Notes under the pieces: generated by a model
Database searches by the model: none
Told to the model about the DNA's origin: nothing
What the model saw: only the letters and a program-made list of their open reading frames with translations
Program-made: the position numbers and the translations under genes
Shown: in pieces, positions 50,039 to 56,156 of the stretch
How the letters are laid out: each line of letters begins with the position of its first letter
How positions within the stretch are numbered: position 1 is the stretch's first letter
Origin: Pseudomonas sp. Bc-h
Lineage (GTDB): Bacteria; Pseudomonadota; Gammaproteobacteria; Pseudomonadales; Pseudomonadaceae
NCBI RefSeq assembly: GCF_002080045.1
Contig: NZ_MUIN01000015.1
Location: 224,223 to 280,378, forward strand
Length of the DNA stretch: 56,156 bases
Direction: 5' to 3'

Positions 50039-51136
50039 ATGGCCTCGATCGAAAAAAACCTCGATACCGCTCCCGCATTGCCTGTCCTGTCCCGGCAAGA
50101 AGGCCGTTATCTCAATCACAAGCCGATGCAGCGCTCCGGGTTCCTCAAGACACTGCGCATTTTCTGGAATGCCATGGTCAACAAACCGCGCCATACCCGC
50201 CCGGTAGGTGAGATTCCGGTTCAGCCGTTGTCCCGCCAGCAATTGCTGGCGGCGCCAAACAACACGGTGTATCGCCTGGGCCATTCGACCGTTTTGTTGA
50301 AACTGCGCAACCAATACTTCCTGACCGACCCCGTGTTCGCGGAGCGCGCCTCACCCATTCAATGGGCCGGGCCGCAGCGCTTTCACCAGCCGCCGATCAG
50401 CCTCGAAGACCTGCCGCCACTCAAGGCCGTGATTCTCTCGCACAACCACTACGACCATCTGGACCATATGTCCATCCAAGTGCTCAAGGACAAGACCGAG
50501 CACTTCATTACGCCGTTGGGCGTGGGCGACACGCTGATCAAATGGGGCGTGGCTGCAGAGAAGGTGCAGCAACTGAACTGGTGGCAGTCCACTGAAATCC
50601 AGGGCATTCGTTTCGTCGCTACCCCGGCGCAGCATTTCTCTGGCCGCAGTCTGAAGGACGGCAACCAGACGTTGTGGGCTTCGTGGGTGATGATCGACGG
50701 TGAGCAGCGAATATTCTTCAGTGGCGATACCGGTTATCACACCGGGTTCAAGCTGATTGGTGAGCAATACGGCCCGTTCGACCTGACGCTCATGGAAACC
50801 GGCGCCTACAACGTCGATTGGCCGGACGTGCACATGCAGCCCGAAGAAACGCTGCAGGCGCACATCGATGTGCGTGGCAAATGGCTGCTGCCGATTCACA
50901 ACGGCACGTTCGACCTGGCGATGCACGCCTGGCACGAGCCCTTCGACCGCATTCTGGCCTTGGCCTGGGATCGCAGTATTTCCATCACCACGCCGGAGAT
51001 GGGCCAGCCGTTCTACGTTCAGTATCCAAGCCGCGCTGAGGCCTGGTGGTTGAAGGTCGAAAAGGCGGTCGAGATCGAAAAGCCACGCCGTTGCGGACGG
51101 CGCTGCAATCGTCAGCAGGCCGCCAGCAGGGGGTAA
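50039..51136 (+). CDS. MBL-fold metallo-hydrolase (NAPE-PLD/UlaG-like)
   Basis: A 365-residue zinc hydrolase. Metal ligands in SHNHYDHLDH (His135, His137, Asp139, His140), TPAQHFSGRSL, FFSGDTGYHTGF (bridging Asp) and LLPIHNGTFDL. GHSTVLLKLRNQYFLTDPVF is the entry beta-strand motif of the NAPE-PLD/UlaG-like branch. The ATG at 50039 follows GGAG. The C-terminus is basic. It is divergent from the TetR gene. Substrate unknown; a phosphodiester or lipid is possible. Confidence 0.88.
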   Translation: MASIEKNLDTAPALPVLSRQEGRYLNHKPMQRSGFLKTLRIFWNAMVNKPRHTRPVGEIPVQPLSRQQLLAAPNNTVYRLGHSTVLLKLRNQYFLTDPVFAERASPIQWAGPQRFHQPPISLEDLPPLKAVILSHNHYDHLDHMSIQVLKDKTEHFITPLGVGDTLIKWGVAAEKVQQLNWWQSTEIQGIRFVATPAQHFSGRSLKDGNQTLWASWVMIDGEQRIFFSGDTGYHTGFKLIGEQYGPFDLTLMETGAYNVDWPDVHMQPEETLQAHIDVRGKWLLPIHNGTFDLAMHAWHEPFDRILALAWDRSISITTPEMGQPFYVQYPSRAEAWWLKVEKAVEIEKPRRCGRRCNRQQAASRG

Positions 51137-51146
51137 TCCGAGGCGA

Positions 51147-51311
51147 TCAGGGTTTGTTGTGATTGCCGTCCTTGTCGCGTTCGCCGCCCTCGGGTGGCGT
51201 CGGATGGCGAGGTTGCTCACCTTCCTGATTCGCCTGTTTGTGCTGCTCGCCGACCTTGCCCGCGTTTTCCGGCTTGTGGTCGAGGTCTTCGCGGCTGGAT
51301 TCTTTTGGCAT
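51147..51311 (-). CDS. Small hydrophilic disordered protein
   Basis: A 54-residue, highly charged low-complexity protein (MPKESSREDLDHKPENAG start; Pro-, Glu- and Gly-rich middle; GNHNKP end). No domain is recognised. The ATG at 51311 follows AAAGGAG at 7-8 nt; an in-frame start 11 codons upstream would overlap the reductase stop region. It lies 24 bp after the Rieske reductase, so it is probably in the same transcript. Similar hydrophilic peptides are often stress-induced, but function here is unknown. Confidence 0.65.
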   Translation of the reverse strand: MPKESSREDLDHKPENAGKVGEQHKQANQEGEQPRHPTPPEGGERDKDGNHNKP

Positions 51312-51334
51312 TGCCTGTTCTCCTTTGCGCGTGT

Positions 51335-52888
51335 TCACGCGCACTCACTCATTTGCCTGATCAACATCAGCGCTTCATCTTTGAACAAGGGCTGTTTCAT
51401 CCGTTCGGCCAACAGCGCGACTTCACGCTCGCGCTCGCAACCGACGACTGCGGCCACTACACCTTGGTTGCAGATCAGTGCCAGAAACTCGAAGGACTCC
51501 GGCTCTCCCAGGTACACGATGTCGTCCCACTCTTCAGCGTGCCCGAGGTAATCCAGACGCTTTTCAAAATGGTAGGTCCAGAAGTACGGCACGTCGGTGT
51601 AATGCTGGTCGCCACCGAGCATGTTGCTGGCAGCGATTCGCGCCTGTTGCTGGGCCAGGCGCCAGTGTTCGATGCGCTGTGGTTTTTCGTTGACAGGAAA
51701 GGTGGCGATATCCCCGGCGGCCCATAAACTCTTGCCGGCCAGCATGCCGGAATCCACCGAAAGCGAGCCGTCTTCTTCCAGCTCGAGGCCATCGATAAAT
51801 TGAGTAGCCGGGCTGACGCCGATGCCGATCAGCGCCAGATCCACCGCCAGCCGCTCGCCATTACTGAGTACGGCGGTCTGCAAACGCTTCTTGCCTTTGT
51901 GCCCATCGCCTTCGAAACGAGTGACGTCGACGTGGGTGCGGAACAGCACTCCGTTTTTTTCGTGCAACGCGCGAATGGCCTTGCCGATTCGTTCGCCCAG
52001 TTGTTCGGCGAAGGGCACTTCGTGGCGCGCGATTACCGTCACGTTGAGCCCATGCTTGCGCAACGCGGATGCCGCTTCCAGGCCAATGAAGCTGTCGCCG
52101 ACGATCAGTGCATGGCGCCCGGGTTTGGCGACGGCGAGAATTTTCTTCGCATCGTCACGGCAGCGCAGGGTCAGCACTTGCGGCAGATCGGCGCCAATCA
52201 GCGGTAGGGCACGAGGCTCTCCACCGGTGGTAATCAACGCTGCGTCGTAGGCAAAACGACGTCCGTCGGCCAGCGTCAGGCGTTTGTTGGTGACGTCCAA
52301 TTTCATCACCTCGCCCTGAATCCGTTCGATTCGGTTGTTGTGATAGAAATCGTTTTCGCGAAGCGGCGGGGTTTCATCGGGGCGCATGTCGGCGGCAATG
52401 ACAAATTTGCTCAGAGCTGTGCGGTCGTACCCAGGATCGGTTTCCCGGTCGATCAACTGCAGACGTCCGTTGAAGCCCTTTTCTCGCAATGCGCAGGCAG
52501 CGGCGGTTCCCGCAGCGCCCGCGCCAATGACGATAAAACATCGGTCGTCGTCAGGCAGCACTTCTGGCTCGGGCCGCATGGGCTGGTCGTCCACATGAAT
52601 CTGGTCTTCGATGACTTGGGTCGGGTAGCGGATCAGTCCATCGAGCGCCGGTGGTTCACACAGATGGCCGTCCTCGACTGAAAACTCGGCTTTGTGCCAA
52701 GGGCAAATCAGATGGCCGTTGCACACCGCGCCGTCCGCCAGTGGCGCACCTGCGTGGGGGCATTCGGCCTGATAGGCGCGTACCTCTTCTCCATGCCGAA
52801 CCAGCACCGCTTTCGTCTCGCCCACTTCAACCTGAATGCCGCGATCTCGACGAAGATCGGCCAGGCTCGCGACTCGATGCATTGGCAT
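51335..52888 (-). CDS. Rieske-AIF-type FAD/NAD-dependent reductase
   Basis: A 517-residue fusion. Residues about 1-105 form a Rieske 2Fe-2S domain with ligands Cys43/His45 (ECPHAG) and Cys62/His65 (CPWH). Residues about 125-430 are a pyridine nucleotide-disulphide-type reductase with FAD motif IVIGAGAAGTAAACALREKG, NAD motif HALIVGDSFIGLEAASALRKHGLNVTVI and LWAAGDIATFPV. The C-terminal domain is like those of ferredoxin reductases and AIFM3. It should pass electrons from NAD(P)H through FAD to the Rieske cluster or a partner. A charged 54-residue protein gene follows. Confidence 0.92.
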   Translation of the reverse strand: MPMHRVASLADLRRDRGIQVEVGETKAVLVRHGEEVRAYQAECPHAGAPLADGAVCNGHLICPWHKAEFSVEDGHLCEPPALDGLIRYPTQVIEDQIHVDDQPMRPEPEVLPDDDRCFIVIGAGAAGTAAACALREKGFNGRLQLIDRETDPGYDRTALSKFVIAADMRPDETPPLRENDFYHNNRIERIQGEVMKLDVTNKRLTLADGRRFAYDAALITTGGEPRALPLIGADLPQVLTLRCRDDAKKILAVAKPGRHALIVGDSFIGLEAASALRKHGLNVTVIARHEVPFAEQLGERIGKAIRALHEKNGVLFRTHVDVTRFEGDGHKGKKRLQTAVLSNGERLAVDLALIGIGVSPATQFIDGLELEEDGSLSVDSGMLAGKSLWAAGDIATFPVNEKPQRIEHWRLAQQQARIAASNMLGGDQHYTDVPYFWTYHFEKRLDYLGHAEEWDDIVYLGEPESFEFLALICNQGVVAAVVGCEREREVALLAERMKQPLFKDEALMLIRQMSECA

Positions 52889-52951
52889 GTGACTTACTCC
52901 CAGGCTTTCTTTTGGGAGTAGGCCGCACGCGAAGAGGTTCAGAGAATCTGC

Positions 52952-53440
52952 TCAGCGCTCCAACCCCAGCCGCTCATGCCAGTCGGCAATCGACTCTTCG
53001 GGGTATTGCTCGAACTGCTGATCCTTCGGCCCGGCTTCTACCTCGACCCACGACGCCTTGGAGTCCAGCAATAAATGCGTGTGTTCCGGCGGGGTCGGCA
53101 GGGGCGTGTCGATGGCCGAGGCGAACGGGTGAATCAACTCCGGCCATTCTGGGCTGAACAGCCACAGCCCACTCCCGCAGTGTTTGCAGAAGTGCCGCTC
53201 GGCGCTACTGGTGTGGACGTGGTGATTGTGCTCGTCCCTCATCTTCGCGTGATAGATGGCGATGCTGCTTTTGCCTTTCACCTTCAAGGTTTTCGCGTCG
53301 CCGCCCAGGTTGATCGAATAGCCGCCACCGCCTTGGGTCTTGCGACAGATCGAGCAGTAGCAACGCTGATAAGGGTAGGGGTGGGCGCTGGTCAGACTGA
53401 ACTCCACCTCGCCGCAATGGCATGAACCTTCCAGATGCAT
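52952..53440 (-). CDS. GFA-family zinc protein
   Basis: A 162-residue protein of the glutathione-dependent formaldehyde-activating enzyme fold. Zinc Cys pattern: SCHCG (Cys7, Cys9), CYCSIC (Cys27, Cys29, Cys32) and CKHCG (Cys85, Cys88). The ATG at 53440 follows AAGGAG; the longer upstream frame is not supported. Family members bind glutathione adducts, but true Gfa activity is not certain. No formaldehyde dehydrogenase genes are nearby. Confidence 0.88.
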   Translation of the reverse strand: MHLEGSCHCGEVEFSLTSAHPYPYQRCYCSICRKTQGGGGYSINLGGDAKTLKVKGKSSIAIYHAKMRDEHNHHVHTSSAERHFCKHCGSGLWLFSPEWPELIHPFASAIDTPLPTPPEHTHLLLDSKASWVEVEAGPKDQQFEQYPEESIADWHERLGLER

Positions 53441-53633
53441 GGCGTCGTCTCCTTCGTGTTTATCGACTAATAGGTCTAGACCGCGCCACGGCGTCAGGTT
53501 CGAAGTTTTCTCGAACAGCTGTTCGGAAACTTCATGAAGCCGAGCCCTCAAGAAGCCCTGAGAGGCGTCGATATCCGATAGTCGTACGACGACTTTTACG
53601 ACCACTGCCACTAAAAACAACGAGCCAACGGTC

Positions 53634-55259
53634 ATGAACCTACGCAATTTGACCATCGCCCGCCGCGCGGGCCTTGGATTCACGCTTATCTCCCTGCTTG
53701 TCGCATTGCTCGGCTGGTTTGCCCTGACGCAGATGTCCACCATTCGCCAGAGTGAAGTCGCGGTCGAGAGCAACTGGATGCCGAGCATGCGTCTGGTCAA
53801 CGACATCCGCGAGGCGATGTTGCGCATTCGTACGATCTCTCTGCGCATGGCGCTGGACACCGACCCCAAGAACGTCAGCGTCTACAAAGGCCAGATGGAC
53901 GCTCGGGCCAAGGTCCTCAGCGACAAATTGACGAGCCTCGACACATTCATCGACACCCCTGAAGAAAAAGGCCTGTACGACAAGTTTCGCGGCACGCTCG
54001 CCGATTATCAGCGTGGCCTGGCGCAGTCGTTCGTGCTGGCGGAAAGCGGCGATCTGAAGGCGCTAAACACACTGCTGCTGGTCGACATGAAAACCGCAGT
54101 CGACAACTCCGGTTCACAGCTGGGCGATCTGGCGGATTTCTATTCGCGCCAGGTTGAACGGGAAGGCGTGGCGGCCCAATCGCAATACGTGCAGTCGCGC
54201 ACGGTGGTATTGGTGTTCGTGTTGATCGCGGCATTGGCCACCGTGATCCTCGCGTTGTGGCTGACTCGCAGCATCATCCTGCCTCTGGAAGAAGCGGTAA
54301 GCGCTGCCGAGTTCGTGGCCAAGGGCGATCTGACCCACGACATTCGCGTCGAAGGCAAGGACGAAGTCACTCGCCTGCTGCACGCCCTGCAACAGATGCA
54401 GAACAACCTGCGTAGCACCCTGAGCCTGATCGGCAACTCCGCGAGCCAGTTGGCATCGGCGGCCACCGAACTGAACTCGGTCACCGAAGACAGCCATCGC
54501 GGGCTGCATCAGCAGAACGCCGAAATCGAGCAAGCCGCGACGGCGGTCAACGAGATGACCTCGGCGGTCGAGGAAGTCGCGCGCAACGCGGTTTCCACTT
54601 CACAGGCTTCGAGTGAATCCAACGACGCGGCCCAGGACGGCCAGGCGCGGGTGATCGAAACCGTGACCTCGATTCAGAACCTCTCCAGCAACGTGCAACA
54701 CACGTCGGTACTGGTGCAGAACCTCGCCGATCAGTCTCAGGACATCGGCAAGGTGCTGGACGTGATCCGCTCCATTGCCGAGCAGACCAACCTGCTGGCG
54801 CTGAACGCCGCGATCGAAGCCGCACGCGCCGGTGAGTCGGGGCGGGGCTTCGCCGTGGTCGCCGACGAAGTCCGCGCTTTGGCGCACCGGACGCAGCAGT
54901 CGACGCTGGAAATCGACAAGATGGTGACCACCATGCGCAGCGGTTCCAGCGAAGCGCTCGAATCGATGCTGGTCAGCCGCTCACGGGCCTCGGAAACCCT
55001 TGAGCTGGCACAAGGCGCCGGTGAGTCGCTGACGCGTATCACCTCGTCGATTCATGAGATTTCCGAGCGTAACCTGGTGATCGCCAGCGCCGCCGAGGAA
55101 CAGGCGCAAGTGGCGCGGGAAGTGGATCGCAACATCGTCAACATCCGCGATCTGTCGCTGCAGTCTTCGTCCGGGGCCAACCAGATCAGCGCATCGAGCA
55201 ACGAGCTGTCGCGCCTGGCCGGGGAGTTGAATCTGGTCGTGACACGTTTCCGCGTGTAA
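53634..55259 (+). CDS. Methyl-accepting chemotaxis protein
   Basis: A 541-residue transmembrane chemoreceptor. TM1 lies about residues 13-33 and TM2 about 188-211. Between them is a four-helix-bundle periplasmic sensor domain of about 155 residues. HAMP follows, then a cytoplasmic coiled coil with the signalling tip EQTNLLALNAAIEAARAGESGRGFAVVADEVRALAHRT and glutamine/glutamate methylation-type repeats. The ribosome-binding site is weak. Ligand unknown. It is a single gene followed by a solitary half repeat. Confidence 0.92.
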   Translation: MNLRNLTIARRAGLGFTLISLLVALLGWFALTQMSTIRQSEVAVESNWMPSMRLVNDIREAMLRIRTISLRMALDTDPKNVSVYKGQMDARAKVLSDKLTSLDTFIDTPEEKGLYDKFRGTLADYQRGLAQSFVLAESGDLKALNTLLLVDMKTAVDNSGSQLGDLADFYSRQVEREGVAAQSQYVQSRTVVLVFVLIAALATVILALWLTRSIILPLEEAVSAAEFVAKGDLTHDIRVEGKDEVTRLLHALQQMQNNLRSTLSLIGNSASQLASAATELNSVTEDSHRGLHQQNAEIEQAATAVNEMTSAVEEVARNAVSTSQASSESNDAAQDGQARVIETVTSIQNLSSNVQHTSVLVQNLADQSQDIGKVLDVIRSIAEQTNLLALNAAIEAARAGESGRGFAVVADEVRALAHRTQQSTLEIDKMVTTMRSGSSEALESMLVSRSRASETLELAQGAGESLTRITSSIHEISERNLVIASAAEEQAQVAREVDRNIVNIRDLSLQSSSGANQISASSNELSRLAGELNLVVTRFRV

Positions 55260-55298
55260 GAGCCGAGCTACAAACCTTCCACGTAAGACACATGACCC

Positions 55299-55325
55299 GT
55301 GGGAAGGAGCTTGCTCGCGAATGCA
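55299..55325. repeat. Solitary half of repeat B
   Basis: GTGGGAAGGAGCTTGCTCGC matches one arm of repeat B, but its partner arm is missing, being followed after 50 bp by the type C array. Confidence 0.6.
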
Positions 55326-55372
55326 GGGCGTCAGGCAATGAGTCGGGCGCTGTTCATGCAAACGCAGCAAGT

Positions 55373-56156
55373 CCTGTGGGAGACGCCGGAGGTCACGACG
55401 GCAGCGAAGGCGGCGTGTCAGCCAGCATCGAACTGCCTGAACCACCGCTTCGCCACTGTCGTAACCTCCAGCGGCAGCGAAGGCGGCGTGTCAGCCAGCA
55501 TCGAACTGCCTGAACCACCGCTTCGCCACTGTCGTAACCTCCAGCAGCTCCCACAGGGTCCGGGGTGTCTGGAGGTCCGAGTTTTTCACGCGAAACGTTT
55601 GAAGGCCGGCGCTGTTCATGCAAACGCCGCGGATCCTGTGGGAGACGCCGGAGGTCACGACGGCAGCGATGGCGGCGTGACAGTCAGCATCTAATTGCCT
55701 GACCCACCGCTTCGCCACTGTCGTAACCTCCAGCAACTCCAACAGGGTCCGGGGTGTCTGGAGGTCGGGCGTTGTGCATGCAGGACGTTTTGAGTCGGGC
55801 GCCGTTCAGGCAAACGCAGCAAACAGGACGTTTTGAGTCGGGCGCTGTTCATGCAAACGCAGCACATCCTGTGGGACACGCCGGAGGTCACGACGGCAGC
55901 GAAGGCGGCGTGGCAGTCAGCATCGAATTGCCTGACCCACCGCTTCGCCACTGTCGTAACCTCCAGCAGCTCCCACAGGGTCCGGGGTGTCTGGAGATCG
56001 GGCGCTGTGCATGTGGGATGTTTTGAGTCGGGCGCTGTTCATGCACACGCCGCGAATCCTGTGGGAGACGCCGGAGGTCACGACGGCAGCGAAGGCGGCG
56101 TGTCAGCCAGCATCGAACTGCCTGAACCACCGCTTCGCCACTGTCGTAACCTCCAG
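55373..56156. repeat. Tandem array of repeat C, running off the window
   Basis: Four repeat units start at TCCTGTGGGA 55372, 55634, 55867 and 56057 (steps 262, 233, 190 bp). Each has the hairpin arms GGAGGTCACGACGGCAGCGA and CCGCTTCGCCACTGTCGTAA, closing arms TGTGGGAG/CTCCCACA, and a conserved linker (GTCCGGGGTGTCTGGAG, then TTTTGAGTCGGGCGCTGTTC). Unit 1 contains an extra internal duplication of about 73 bp. The linkers also repeat, so the whole hairpin-linker unit was duplicated. There is no coding gene. Confidence 0.88.

Noticed and set aside
53441..53869. N-terminal extension of the GFA gene
   Set aside because: The extra 143 codons overlap the chemoreceptor promoter and start and encode nothing recognisable; AAGGAG marks the start at 53440.
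55292..56130. Several 70-130-residue frames over the terminal array
   Set aside because: They are made of translated hairpin repeats, recur in several frames and lack ribosome-binding sites.
55373..56156. Possible CRISPR array
   Set aside because: Units are 190-262 bp, contain a long internal palindrome, and the intervening linkers are themselves repeated rather than unique. No cas genes are present.

Overview
The window looks like a chromosome segment of a Pseudomonas species, probably of the fluorescens complex. This is inferred from high GC content, GC-rich codon use, Pseudomonas-type families (DUF1652, RsmA/CsrA, an isocyanide hydratase matching the P. putida InhA layout, a glcC/glcDEFGB locus, an hmg tyrosine locus) and several families of short palindromic intergenic repeats. 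No rRNA, tRNA, IS element, phage or CRISPR array was recognised.

Layout. 1-8 kb: a ZntB-type transporter, an aldo/keto reductase, and a MarR-controlled five-gene efflux operon (MarR, FUSC, DUF1656, HlyD, outer-membrane factor) in which all four junctions are 4-nt overlaps. 8-13.3 kb: a family 7 alginate lyase, then a two-component system divergent from a periplasmic protein, a membrane cytochrome b and a Tat-targeted molybdopterin oxidoreductase. Two CusR/HprR-like boxes lie between the divergent units. 13.4-20.5 kb: class II aldolase, HAD and LysR genes; a membrane protein followed by a 24-codon membrane micro-ORF; GNAT, DUF1652 and two orphan genes; then about 900 bp of AT-rich DNA. 20.5-25.3 kb: FAD oxidoreductase, ketopantoate reductase family, a 5'-truncated M20 peptidase pseudogene, YdcH and a CsrA/RsmA paralogue. 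25.3-28.6 kb: gluconate uptake (gntP, gntK) with the LacI-type gntR and three matching palindromic operators. 28.9-36.7 kb: glycolate oxidation and malate synthase G (glcDEFG, glcB) divergent from glcC, with two FadR/GlcC-type operators. 36.7-42.4 kb: tyrosine/homogentisate catabolism (maiA, hpd, hmgR, hmgA, fahA) with HmgR-like palindromes at both ends. 42.6-46.3 kb: a D-aminoacylase, RpiR regulator and GntP-family permease. 46.6-55.3 kb: AraC and GlxA regulators, an isocyanide hydratase, a TetR/metallo-hydrolase pair, a Rieske-AIF-type reductase, a GFA protein and a chemoreceptor. From 55.37 kb to the end there is a tandem array of one intergenic repeat, and part of a copy of the same repeat opens the window.

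How the genes work together. Most of the window is modular catabolism, with a dedicated regulator beside each pathway (GntR, GlcC, HmgR, RpiR, LysR). For gluconate, glycolate and tyrosine, operators can be read directly from the sequence. The most interesting unit is the two-component system with the molybdoenzyme and cytochrome b. It resembles the HprSR-MsrPQ periplasmic oxidative-damage system in logic but differs in its parts. Its function is inferred, not shown.

Repeat families are named here A (ends GTAGC..CCGGCTTGCCGG, REP-like), B (TGTGGGAGGGAGCTTGCTCG or TGTAGGAGCG), C (GGAGGTCACGACGGCAGCG) and D (GATCGTTCCCACGCTCCG).
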